DNA of 64,000 nt from positions 1-64,000 of the forward strand of contig JADJVQ010000003.1 of NCBI GenBank assembly GCA_016710525.1, given 5' to 3'. The notes under the pieces were generated by a model, which worked only from the letters and a program-made list of their open reading frames with translations, did no database searches and was not told the DNA's origin. Source of the stretch: Burkholderiaceae bacterium (lineage in GTDB: Bacteria > Pseudomonadota > Gammaproteobacteria > Burkholderiales > Burkholderiaceae_E). Of this stretch, positions 1-7,946 are shown one piece after another. How positions within the stretch are numbered: position 1 is the first letter of the stretch; each line of letters starts with the position of its first letter. Position numbers and translations under genes: made by a program.

Positions 1-1
1 C

Positions 2-310
2 GAGCAGCCCGCGCTGCATTGGCTGTACCGGCAGATCGACGACATGGGCCATGTGCTCGACAAGGACGCGTTCCGTCCGCTGCTGAGCCGGTTGCGCCGG
101 CGCGACCCCGGCGAGATCGCCGCCATCGGCTGCCCGGTGCTTTGCATCGTCGGCACCGAGGACATCCTGATACCGCCGTTCGCGCAGGAGGCGATCGCCA
201 GCGTGGCGCCCAACGTTCGGGTGGCTTATGTCGAGGCGGCGGGGCACTCCGCCTACTTCGAGCGCGCGGCCGACTTCAATCGGCTGCTCGAGGATTTCGT
301 CGCCGGCTGA
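2..310 (+). CDS. alpha/beta hydrolase, C-terminal fragment
   Basis: Only the last 102 codons are in the window; the frame is open from base 2, so the gene starts upstream. The residues around VLCIVGTEDILIPP are the late strand of an alpha/beta hydrolase carrying the acid residue of the triad (Asp in GTED), and EAAGHSAYFER carries the catalytic histidine in the usual GH context. The nucleophile elbow lies outside the window, so the substrate cannot be guessed. It ends two bases before the convergent PucR-type regulator gene. Family call is firm; specific function is unknown. Confidence 0.8.
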   Translation, partial: EQPALHWLYRQIDDMGHVLDKDAFRPLLSRLRRRDPGEIAAIGCPVLCIVGTEDILIPPFAQEAIASVAPNVRVAYVEAAGHSAYFERAADFNRLLEDFVAG

Positions 311-312
311 AC

Positions 313-1650
313 TCAGGGCGGCCAGCAATCGGCGGCCAGCAGCAGTTCGGTCAGGTCCCGATAGCGCTGCCCATCGAGCCCGCTCAGATCCCTGATCCGC
401 TCGAGCCGGGCATAGACGGTGTTGGGGTGCTTCCCGAGCGTCCGGGCGGCTTTCTGCACGTTCAGATCGGCCTCGGCCATCGCGCGCAAGGTCTGGACGA
501 GCATCCCGGCCGCCTTCTTGTCGGCGTCCAGCAGCGGGGCTACCCAGGGCGGGGGCGTCGCCCGCACCTGATCGGCGCCGCGATGCACGAGCAGACTGCG
601 GATCGGCAGCTTCGAGAACTGCACTACGCGGTCGGCGACGCTGGCGAAATCCAGGGCATGCGTGGCTTCCTGCAGCGCTCTGGGCAGAAACGCGGTCGAG
701 GGATGGTCGGCGCTGATCCCGATCCGTACCGCGGGTCCCAGCAGCTGCAGCATCGGGTCGATGCGCTCCGGTAGGGTTGCCTGGGCGGCGGTCCATCCGG
801 ATTGCCGGCGGGCGGCCGAGAGCACTGCGGTGACCAGATTGTTTCTGATGCCGGCGAGCAGGCGGATCGGCGCGGGGGCGATCTGCGCTGCGAGCGCACG
901 GATGATCCGCTGGGCACGCTCGGGGTGCTCCATCTCCAGCACGTTGGTGGACTGGGCAACGACCACGCAGTACGACTGGCGCTGCTCGAGGTAGCCGGCC
1001 TGTCGGAGCAGCCGCGCGACCCGGCCATCGGATTCGTCGTATCCGCTGAGCAGGATGCTCAGCAGCTCCATGCGCAGATCGCCTTCGGCCAGCGCGAGCA
1101 TCCGGGTGTGGGCGACGTAGGCCGAGGTCGCGATCGTGCTGACCGCGTTCGTGTATTCGATCGAAAAATCGGCTGTGGCCGCCACCACCTTCTCGAGCTT
1201 GCGCGGCGCCGTCTTGAGGGCGATCGCGGCGTCGCGCAGCCATCTCGAGAAGACCTTCTGGCCGCATCGATAGGCATGCAGGGTCGATTCCAGCGGAAAC
1301 CGCTGCTCCGCTCTCAGCCGGGCGTGTGCTTGAACGAAGTCGAACCGGCCGACAGGGCCGCCGCCCATGAGGCGCAGGATCTCCCGCAGATGCGCTTCGG
1401 CATGGAGTTTCAGACCGGGCAGGATGTCAGGATTGTGGGAGTCGGTGAACGCCGGAATCTGCGCCAGCACCTCCTCGCGCATCGCGTTGCCGGCGTCTTG
1501 CATCGAACGTTCCAGTTCGATCGCCGCGCGCGGGATGACGCCTGCGCGGCCAAGCGTCGCCAGAGCCGACTGCAGGGCCTCGAAGCCGAATGCTTGATCG
1601 GCCGTCCATTGTGAAGTCTTCACAATCATGAGCGCAATTTTAGGCGGCAT
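313..1650 (-). CDS. PucR/CdaR-type transcriptional regulator
   Basis: Predicted cytoplasmic regulator of 445 residues. The N-terminal half (about 50-170) resembles the helical RsbRD-N-like region found in many PucR-type regulators, the middle resembles the degenerate GGDEF-like domain, and the C-terminal 65 residues hold the PucR helix-turn-helix (KAARTLGKHPNTVYARLERI). Such proteins usually control neighbouring catabolic or purine genes in response to a ligand; the ligand here is unknown. Start choice is uncertain: Met at 1650 or Met at 1629 are possible and neither has a good ribosome binding site. A perfect inverted repeat at 1608-1626 covers codons just after the second Met, which suggests autoregulation or a start further downstream. 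Confidence 0.8.
   Translation of the reverse strand: MPPKIALMIVKTSQWTADQAFGFEALQSALATLGRAGVIPRAAIELERSMQDAGNAMREEVLAQIPAFTDSHNPDILPGLKLHAEAHLREILRLMGGGPVGRFDFVQAHARLRAEQRFPLESTLHAYRCGQKVFSRWLRDAAIALKTAPRKLEKVVAATADFSIEYTNAVSTIATSAYVAHTRMLALAEGDLRMELLSILLSGYDESDGRVARLLRQAGYLEQRQSYCVVVAQSTNVLEMEHPERAQRIIRALAAQIAPAPIRLLAGIRNNLVTAVLSAARRQSGWTAAQATLPERIDPMLQLLGPAVRIGISADHPSTAFLPRALQEATHALDFASVADRVVQFSKLPIRSLLVHRGADQVRATPPPWVAPLLDADKKAAGMLVQTLRAMAEADLNVQKAARTLGKHPNTVYARLERIRDLSGLDGQRYRDLTELLLAADCWPP
1608..1626. promoter_or_regulatory. palindromic operator-like site at regulator start
   Basis: Perfect inverted repeat ATTGTGAA-GTC-TTCACAAT (8-base arms, 3-base spacer) lying over the first codons of the PucR-type regulator gene and about 110 bases upstream of the divergent YCII gene. 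Its symmetry and position suggest a protein-binding site, most simply the regulator's own operator. No binding data can be read from the sequence. Confidence 0.45.
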
Positions 1651-1737
1651 TCACCGTTCGCGCGCCACTCGCCTGGTGATAGCTTCCAGTGCATCCCGTG
1701 ATGAAGGGCATCCGGGGTCAACCGAGGAGCGATCGAA

Positions 1738-2055
1738 ATGGCGAAGTATCTGTTTGTCTATCACGGCGGTGGCAAGGGCCCCACGACCCCGGACGAGATC
1801 AAGGCCGTGATGGATGCCTGGGGGGCATGGTTCGGTTCGATGGGCGCGGCCGTCGTCGATGGCGGCAATCCGGTCGGCCTGTCGAGCACGGTGAAACCGG
1901 ATGGCTCGCTGGCCAGCGGCGGTGGCGCCAATCCGGTCAGCGGCTACAGCCTGATCGAAGCAGCGAACCTGGACGATGCGCACCAGAAGGCCAGGGGGTG
2001 TCCGATCTTGAGCGCGGGCGGCTCCATCGAGATCGCCGAGGTCATCGACATGTAG
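1738..2055 (+). CDS. YCII-related domain protein
   Basis: Small cytoplasmic protein of 105 residues starting MAKYLFVYHGG, with the pattern of the YCII/DGPF family (ferredoxin-like alpha/beta fold): a first strand, the segment VMDAWGAWFGSMGAAVVDGGNP, and a closing segment DDAHQKARGCPIL that is usual before the last strand. A GGAGCGA-like ribosome binding site lies just upstream. Family members are of uncertain enzymatic role (YciI-type hydrolase or dechlorinase-like) and are often linked to sigma factors, none of which is present here. It is transcribed away from the PucR-type regulator and could be its target. Confidence 0.75.
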   Translation: MAKYLFVYHGGGKGPTTPDEIKAVMDAWGAWFGSMGAAVVDGGNPVGLSSTVKPDGSLASGGGANPVSGYSLIEAANLDDAHQKARGCPILSAGGSIEIAEVIDM

Positions 2056-2212
2056 CACGGCCGGCTCCAGGCCGTGGCGAGGGGCGGGTTCATGCCGTTC
2101 GCCCCCCGGCTTTGCGAGCCGGCTCGGGTTCGAGTCAGATTTCGATCACGGTGGATCATTCCTTGCGGGCCGGCGGCTAGAATCCGGATCAAACACCCAG
2201 GGAGACAATCGA

Positions 2213-3178
2213 ATGCACCTCGAAGGAAAATCCGCCATCGTCACCGGCGCCGGCCGTGGCATCGGCCGCGACGTCGCTTTGCTGCTGGCCCGCGAAGGCG
2301 CCAAGGTCATCGTCAACGATCCCGGCGTGGGGCGCGGCGGCGAGCCGACCGAAGAGCGTCCCGCCGACGATGTCGTCAATGAGATCAAGGCGGCCGGCGG
2401 CACCGCCATCGCCAACTACGACAGCGTCGCCGACTACCAGAAGGCCGGCCGCATGGTCGCCCAGTGTGTCGACTCGTTCGGCAAGATCGACATCCTCGTC
2501 AACGTCGCCGGCATGCTGCGCGAAAAGATGATCTGGAACATGTCGGAAGACGATTTCGACTCGGTGATCAACGTGCACCTGAAGGGCCACTGGGCGATGT
2601 CGCACCACGCCATCAAGTACATGCGCCGGGAGGGCTACGGGCGGATCGTCAATTTTTCGTCCGACGCGTTCAAGGGCTCGGTGGGGCAGTGCAATTACAG
2701 CGCGGCCAAGGCCGGCATCATCGGGCTCACCCGCTCGATCGCCAAAGAAACCGCCAAGTTCGGCATCACCTGCAACGCGATGTGCCCGGCGGCCGATACC
2801 CGGATGATGATGAACGATGCGGTGATCGCCAACCAGAAGCGCAAGCTCGAGGCCGGTCTGATGACCCAGGAACAGTACGACCGCTTCTTCGCGGGCCGCG
2901 GGCCCGAGCACATCGCGCCGATGGTCGCCTACCTGTGCACCGATGGCGCGGACACGATCAACGGTCACGTCTTCCACGTCGAGAAGGGCCGCATCAACAG
3001 CTACTTCTATGGCGAAGACTTCAAGACCCTGACCAACGACGGTTCGGTGTTCACCGTCGATCAGCTGATCGAACTGATCCCGGCCACGGTGATGAGCGGG
3101 GTCACCCCTGTGGTGCCGCCCGTGCGGATGCAGGACGCGATCAAGTCCACCGACGTGAAGAAAGAGAAGGTCGGCTGA
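2213..3178 (+). CDS. SDR family NAD(P)-dependent oxidoreductase
   Basis: Short-chain dehydrogenase of 321 residues. The cofactor motif TGAGRGIG is at 11-18, NVAG at 97-100, and the catalytic Ser149/150-Tyr162-Lys166 set is present (NYSAAK). The insert after the first strand (NDPGVGRGGEP) resembles the dehydrogenase half of peroxisomal multifunctional enzyme type 2 and related 3-hydroxyacyl-CoA dehydrogenases, so a beta-oxidation-like role is possible. The protein has about 60 residues more than a classical SDR after the core. A GGGAGACAA ribosome binding site precedes the ATG. It converges on a Bug receptor gene with a hairpin between. Confidence 0.88.
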   Translation: MHLEGKSAIVTGAGRGIGRDVALLLAREGAKVIVNDPGVGRGGEPTEERPADDVVNEIKAAGGTAIANYDSVADYQKAGRMVAQCVDSFGKIDILVNVAGMLREKMIWNMSEDDFDSVINVHLKGHWAMSHHAIKYMRREGYGRIVNFSSDAFKGSVGQCNYSAAKAGIIGLTRSIAKETAKFGITCNAMCPAADTRMMMNDAVIANQKRKLEAGLMTQEQYDRFFAGRGPEHIAPMVAYLCTDGADTINGHVFHVEKGRINSYFYGEDFKTLTNDGSVFTVDQLIELIPATVMSGVTPVVPPVRMQDAIKSTDVKKEKVG

Positions 3179-3181
3179 GCC

Positions 3182-3221
3182 CCGAATCGGCCGGTGACGG
3201 CGCCTTCGGGCGCCTCATTCG
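3182..3221. terminator. intergenic hairpin between convergent genes
   Basis: Perfect stem GGCGCC-TTCG-GGCGCC (3199-3214) with a stable tetraloop, enclosed by outer arms CCGAAT (3182-3187) and ATTCGG (3216-3221). It sits between the stop codons of the SDR and the Bug receptor. There is no T run, so Rho-independent termination is not proven. Confidence 0.5.
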
Positions 3222-4192
3222 GCCTTGACGTTGGCTTCCTTGATCACGCGGCCCCATTTGACGGAATCGGCCCGGATCTTCTCGATGGTCTGGGCGGGAC
3301 TCAGGAAGTCCGCGTCGCAACCGGTGGCGTTCAGCTGATTCTGCAGGGCCTTGTCGGCACCCGCCTTCTGCAGCGCCTGGGTCAGGCGCGAGACCACCTC
3401 GGGCGGCAGTCCGGCCGGCCCCATCAGGCCGTACCAGGCGGTGGAATCAAACCCCTTCAGTCCCACTTCGTCCATCGTCGGCACGTCGGGGAAGGCGGAG
3501 GACCGGGCCAGCGACGTGACCGCGATCGGGCGAACCTTGCCGCTCTTGGCGGCCCCCACCACCGGGCCCAGCGACGAGAACAGCATCGGAATCTGTCCGC
3601 CCATCAGATCGGTCATCGCCGGTCCGCCGCCCTTGTACGGAATGTGCAGCAGGTTCGCACCGGTGGCGTTCTTGAAGTATTCGCCGGACAGGTGATGCGG
3701 CCCGCCGATGCCCGAGGTGCCATAGCTCCACTTGGCCGGCTCGCGCTTGGACGCGGCCACGACCTCGGCCACGCTGGTGAACGGGACCGAGGGGTGTACC
3801 ACCAGCATGCTGCCGCTGCCGCAGATGTGGCCCAGGTGAGTGAACGAGGCGAGGCTGTCGTAGCTGACCTTGCCCAGATGCGGCGCGACGGTCAGCGGCC
3901 CGCTGTCCGCGTAGTAGAGCGTGTAGCCATCCGGCGTCGCCTTGGCGGTGAAGTCCATCGCCACGCCACCGGCCGCCCCCGGCTTGTAGTCGACGATCAG
4001 CGGCTGGCCGAGCAGAGCCTCGAGCACCTTCGCGAGCGGGCGAATGCCGGCGTCCGCCGAGCCGCCGGGGGCATAGCCGACGATCACGCGGATCGGCTTG
4101 TTCGGGTAGCCCTGTGCCTGTGAATCGGGCGTCCAGGTGGCTGCCGTGGCGAGCATGGCCGTCAGGGTGATGGCTGCGAATCGGTTCGACAT
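3215..4192 (-). CDS. Bug family (TctC-like) solute receptor
   Basis: Periplasmic tripartite tricarboxylate transporter substrate-binding protein, 325 residues. The start at 4192 (MSNRFAAIT) is preceded by GGAGCCGAG and gives a signal peptide ending at about SQAQG. The Bug core follows: YPNKPIRVIVGYAPGGSAD near the N-terminus, the NYKPGA-like loop VDYKPGAAGG, ATPDGYTL and HIPYKGGGPAMTDLMGG. Bug proteins bind small carboxylates, amides or amino acids with a Venus-flytrap fold. No TctA/TctB permease genes are nearby, as usual for orphan bug genes. The substrate is unknown. Confidence 0.9.
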   Translation of the reverse strand: MSNRFAAITLTAMLATAATWTPDSQAQGYPNKPIRVIVGYAPGGSADAGIRPLAKVLEALLGQPLIVDYKPGAAGGVAMDFTAKATPDGYTLYYADSGPLTVAPHLGKVSYDSLASFTHLGHICGSGSMLVVHPSVPFTSVAEVVAASKREPAKWSYGTSGIGGPHHLSGEYFKNATGANLLHIPYKGGGPAMTDLMGGQIPMLFSSLGPVVGAAKSGKVRPIAVTSLARSSAFPDVPTMDEVGLKGFDSTAWYGLMGPAGLPPEVVSRLTQALQKAGADKALQNQLNATGCDADFLSPAQTIEKIRADSVKWGRVIKEANVKAE

Positions 4193-4388
4193 CTCGGCTC
4201 CGGGGTCATTGGGCGTGCAGGGCATTCTAGACATCATGGTCGCCCGCTGTGTCGGTGGCGGATTGCGCAGCGTTCCGGATGCGGCACCGGTGGACTCCGC
4301 GCAGCCCGCGGGCCGCTGGCGCGCGCCCGGCCGATCGGCTAGTGTCCCACCCAGGTTCGTCGCATCCACGCGACCCAGAGGACTGCCC

Positions 4389-4952
4389 ATGACCGTCCGA
4401 ATTGCCCAGGTCAGCGACGCGCATCTGTCGGCTTCCCGGCCGTTCTTCGCCGGCAACTTCGAGCGGATCGCGCAAGACATCCGGCCTCGAGGCTTCGACT
4501 TCGTGCTCGCCACCGGCGACCTGAACCTGGTTGGCGAACAGTCCGAAGCAGAGCTGATGCATGGCATCGCCCAGCATGCCGCGATCGGTCCCGAGCTGAT
4601 GTGCGTGCCCGGCAACCACGATGTGGGCAACGACCCTGTTCGCGGCGGCAAGGGCATCGCCACGCCCGAGCGAGTGGCGCGCTGGAACGAACTCGCGGGG
4701 CCTTCCGCCTGGGTCCGCGACCTGCCCGGCTGGCGCCTGATCGCGGCGGCGGGTACGCCACGGCCTGTCGTCACGCGTCTGTCCGACGAGCTGCTCAAGT
4801 CGCTGGCTCATCCGGAGGTGGTGACCCGGCTCGAGAAGATGGGCTCCCAGATCACGCCGATGGCCGCCGACGAAATGGATGGCTTCGTCGCCCGCGAGAG
4901 CAGCCGCTGGGCGAGCGTGATCAGGCAGCAAAACATCAAGCCGCTCAGTTGA
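4389..4952 (+). pseudogene. metallophosphoesterase-Bug receptor chimera
   Basis: One open frame of 187 residues joins pieces of two unrelated families. Residues 1-116 are the start of a calcineurin-like metallophosphoesterase: DAH (Asp10, His12), GDLN (Asp44) and GNHD (76-78), preceded by AGAGGA as ribosome binding site. From about residue 120 the sequence is the typical C-terminal tail of a Bug/TctC receptor: AGTPRPVVTRLSDELLKSL, PEVVTRLEKMG and SSRWASVI. The later metal-binding histidines of the phosphoesterase and the whole N-terminal lobe of the receptor are missing. The simplest reading is a deletion that removed the DNA between two adjacent genes. Neither activity should survive. Confidence 0.75.
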
Positions 4953-5053
4953 ACGAATCGCTGCGCCGCGCGGCAGACTCGGTGGGAACTGAGGTACGCT
5001 CCCCGGCCAGAAGCGCGCCACTCGAACGCGCGGCACCCCTGGAACACTCGCGC

Positions 5054-6103
5054 ATGACCCTGATCGACACACCCTTCATCTCGACCTCGACCTCGACCTC
5101 GACCTCGACCTCGACCCGGCACGCCGCGGCCCGGCGCGCGATCGTCGCTTCGCTGCTGACATTGGCGGCCGCCGGATCGGGCCTGCCGATGGCCGCACAC
5201 GCGCAGACGGCGGCGACTTTCCCGAGCAAGCCCCTGACGCTGCTGGTGCCCTTCCCGCCGGGCGCCGCCACCGACGCTATCGCCCGCGCGCTGGCCGTGC
5301 CGCTGGCCAGGCATCTGGGCCAGCAGGTGGTGGTCGAAAATCGTCCGGGTGCGGCAGGCACGATGGCCGCCTCGCTCGTGGCGCAGTCGAGCGCCACGGA
5401 TGGCCACACGGTTGCTATCGCGCCGGCGACCATCTTTCGGGTGCCGCACCTGCAGAAGGTGCCCTACGACACCCTGAAGGATCTGAGCTTCATCATGAAC
5501 TTCTCGGGCTATACCTTCTCGCTGGTGGTGGCCGAGGGCTCGGGCATCAAGAGCATCCCCGAGTTCGTCGCCTATGCGAAGGCCAATCCGGGCAAGGTCA
5601 GCATCGGCGCCAGCGGCGCGGGCAGCACCGGCCACATCGCCACCCACATGCTCAGCCAGAAGACCGGTACCGATCTGACTTTCGTGCCCTTCAAGGGCGG
5701 CGCCGAAGTCCTGTCGGCGTTCGTCGGCGGCCACATCAACGCGGTGATCGACGGCGGCTGGCCCCAGATCGAAAAGCAGGGCAAGGGCCGCGTGCTGATG
5801 ACCTTCCAGGAAAAGCGCATCCCGCGCCTGCCCAACGTGCCTACCGCGCGCGAGTCGGGCTACGACATCGTCTCGATCAGCCCGATCGGACTGGTCGGAC
5901 CCAAGGGCATGGACCCCAAGGCCATTCGCGCCTGGCACGATGCCTTGAAGGCTTCGCTGGCCGATCCGGGCTATCGACGGCTGCTGGAACTGCACGACCT
6001 CGAGGACGCCTATCTGAGCGGCGACGACTATCGCAAGCTCGCGCAGCGGCTGTGGGTCGACGAAAAGAAGAACTTCGACATGATCGGGATGAAGCCGCAA
6101 TAG
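5054..6103 (+). CDS. Bug family solute receptor with Ser-Thr repeat at N-terminus
   Basis: Periplasmic Bug/TctC-type receptor of 349 residues. The mature part begins near FPSKPLTLLVPFPPGAATD and carries the family marks ENRPGAAGT, FVPFKGGAEVLSAFVGG and LPNVPTARESGYD. The N-terminus is odd: between Met1 and the signal-peptide core (AIVASLLTLAAAGSGLPMAAHAQ) it has a run of alternating Ser and Thr encoded by six perfect copies of CTCGAC. There is no alternative ATG between the repeat and the hydrophobic core, so the repeat is probably translated. It lies 101 bases after the chimeric frame. Substrate unknown. Confidence 0.88.
   Translation: MTLIDTPFISTSTSTSTSTSTRHAAARRAIVASLLTLAAAGSGLPMAAHAQTAATFPSKPLTLLVPFPPGAATDAIARALAVPLARHLGQQVVVENRPGAAGTMAASLVAQSSATDGHTVAIAPATIFRVPHLQKVPYDTLKDLSFIMNFSGYTFSLVVAEGSGIKSIPEFVAYAKANPGKVSIGASGAGSTGHIATHMLSQKTGTDLTFVPFKGGAEVLSAFVGGHINAVIDGGWPQIEKQGKGRVLMTFQEKRIPRLPNVPTARESGYDIVSISPIGLVGPKGMDPKAIRAWHDALKASLADPGYRRLLELHDLEDAYLSGDDYRKLAQRLWVDEKKNFDMIGMKPQ
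5080..5115 (+). repeat. (CTCGAC)6 hexanucleotide tandem repeat
   Basis: Six perfect copies of CTCGAC inside the signal-peptide n-region of the Bug receptor, read as alternating Ser-Thr. The unit is a multiple of three, so changes in copy number would alter length but not frame. Confidence 0.95.
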
Positions 6104-6179
6104 GCGACCATGCCCGATCAGGGGGGCGGTAGCCCGGAACAGGGCCGCCCATGCGTTTGAACACCTGGAGGAGACAACC

Positions 6180-7913
6180 ATGACGAATGGATCCGGATTC
6201 ACCGCAGGAATCAGAAAACTCGCGCTGACCGCGGCGATAGCCCTGGCCGCAGGCACCGCGCCGATGAGCGCCAGCGCCCAGAACGAAAAACCTCAGTACG
6301 GCGGAACCTTGAGCCTCGGCATGGTCTATGTGACCCTGTCGCCGCTGTCCTGGGATCCGACCGACTGGCCCTGGAAATATGCCCAGGATGCCGGCCTGAT
6401 GCACGAGTCGCTGATGGCGGCCGATTTGTCGAAGTCCAAGCGGCGCGGCGGCAAGTACGCCTTCACCGCCGATTCCTGGCTGCCCACCGACGCGACCCGG
6501 GGTGAACTCGCCGAAAGCTGGAAGTTCCTCGAGAACCCGCCGCGGGTGGAATTCAAGCTGCGCAAGGGCATCATGTTTCCGGACAAGCCCGGCATCATGA
6601 AGTCGCGCGAGTTCGTGGCGCAGGACGTGGTCGCCAACCACAACCGCATGGACAAGAGCCCCAAGAAGACGCCCACCGTCTATGACCACATCGAGAAGGT
6701 CGAGGCGACCGACAAGCACACGGTGGTCTTCACCTTCAAGAACTACTTCGCCGAGTGGGACTACCGATCCGGCTGGGGCTACAACGCGAGCATCGTGCCC
6801 CAGGAGATCTTCGATGCCGCCGGCGGCAATGGCGCCAAGGACTGGAAGAACCATGTCGGCACCGGCCCGTTCCAGCTGACCGACTACGTCCAGAGCAATT
6901 CTGTCACCTTCACCAAGAACCCCATCTACTGGGACAAGGAACAGATCGGCGGCCAGCAGTACAAGCTGCCCTTCGCCGACAAGATCATCTACCGGATCAT
7001 CAAGGACGAGTCGGCGTTCCTGACCGCGCTGCGCACCGGCAAGCTCGATGTGCTCGAGGGCGTGCGCTGGAGCGCGGTCGAGGAACTCAAGAAGAACGCG
7101 CCGGCGCTCAAATGGAACCGCTGGCTGAACACCGGTGGCACTTTCCTCTCGATGCGGGTCGACCAGAAGCCGTTCAATGACGTGCGCGTGCGCCGGGCGC
7201 TGAACATGGCGGTCAACAAGCAGGAGATCGTCAAGGCGTTCTATGGCGGCAACGCCGAGCTGTTCGCGTACCCGATGCACCCGGACTACGTCGGTTATTA
7301 CGAGCCGCTCGACAAGATGACCGAGTCGGCGCGCGAACTGTTCGTCTACAACCCGGACAAGGCCAAGGCGCTGCTGGCCGAAGCGGGTTATCCGAAGGGC
7401 TTCAGCTTCAAGGTGCAGGTCTGCGCGTGTTCGCCCGACCACATGGAGCTGCTGCCGCTGATCTCGGCCTATCTCGAGAAGGTGGGCGTCAAGATCGAGA
7501 TCCAGCCGATGGAGTACGGCGCCTTCCTGTCGTCGATGACCACGCGCACGCACACGGCTGGCTACTTCATGCAGAACGGCCACACCAACCCGACGACCTC
7601 GATCCGCAAGAGCTTCGTCACCGGGCAGCGCTGGAATCCGTCGGGGTATTCCGATCCGGAGTTCGACAAGCGCATGGACACCGTTTATGCGGAGCGCGAC
7701 GAGAGCAAGCGGCAGCTGCTGATCAAGATCATGACCCGCGACATCGTCGAGAAGGCGCCCTACATCTGGCTGCCGGTGCCCTACGTGTATACCGCCTGGT
7801 GGCCGTGGGTCAAAAACTACGGTGGCGAGCTGCGCGCCGGTTCGGAGCGGCCGGGCCCGATCCACGCCCGCATGTGGATCGACCAGGACATGAAGAAGAA
7901 GATGGGATTCTGA
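6180..7913 (+). CDS. ABC transporter substrate-binding protein, family 5
   Basis: Periplasmic extracellular solute-binding protein of 577 residues, of the oligopeptide/dipeptide/nickel type (SBP_bac_5). A signal peptide ends near MSASAQ; the segments YGGTLSLGM, GTGPFQLTDY, RRALNMAVNKQEIVKAFY and NPDKAKALLAEAGYPKGF are characteristic of the family. A GGAGGAG-like ribosome binding site lies at about 6167-6174. No permease or ATPase genes are adjacent, so its transporter partner must be elsewhere. It sits between two Bug receptors and converges on the second with a perfect hairpin between. Ligand unknown. Confidence 0.9.
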   Translation: MTNGSGFTAGIRKLALTAAIALAAGTAPMSASAQNEKPQYGGTLSLGMVYVTLSPLSWDPTDWPWKYAQDAGLMHESLMAADLSKSKRRGGKYAFTADSWLPTDATRGELAESWKFLENPPRVEFKLRKGIMFPDKPGIMKSREFVAQDVVANHNRMDKSPKKTPTVYDHIEKVEATDKHTVVFTFKNYFAEWDYRSGWGYNASIVPQEIFDAAGGNGAKDWKNHVGTGPFQLTDYVQSNSVTFTKNPIYWDKEQIGGQQYKLPFADKIIYRIIKDESAFLTALRTGKLDVLEGVRWSAVEELKKNAPALKWNRWLNTGGTFLSMRVDQKPFNDVRVRRALNMAVNKQEIVKAFYGGNAELFAYPMHPDYVGYYEPLDKMTESARELFVYNPDKAKALLAEAGYPKGFSFKVQVCACSPDHMELLPLISAYLEKVGVKIEIQPMEYGAFLSSMTTRTHTAGYFMQNGHTNPTTSIRKSFVTGQRWNPSGYSDPEFDKRMDTVYAERDESKRQLLIKIMTRDIVEKAPYIWLPVPYVYTAWWPWVKNYGGELRAGSERPGPIHARMWIDQDMKKKMGF

Positions 7914-7919
7914 GCACAG

Positions 7920-7940
7920 GGGCGCCCGATACGGGCGCCC
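7920..7940. terminator. perfect hairpin between convergent genes
   Basis: Nine-base perfect arms GGGCGCCCG and CGGGCGCCC around an ATA loop, placed six bases downstream of the substrate-binding protein stop and just before the end of the convergent Bug gene. Likely bidirectional terminator; no T tract is seen. Confidence 0.55.
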
Positions 7941-7946
7941 GCTGCG

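Noticed and set aside
4808..6256. Minus-strand open frame opposite the repeat-bearing Bug receptor
   Set aside because: Composition is that of an antisense shadow; the plus strand has a complete receptor with signal peptide.
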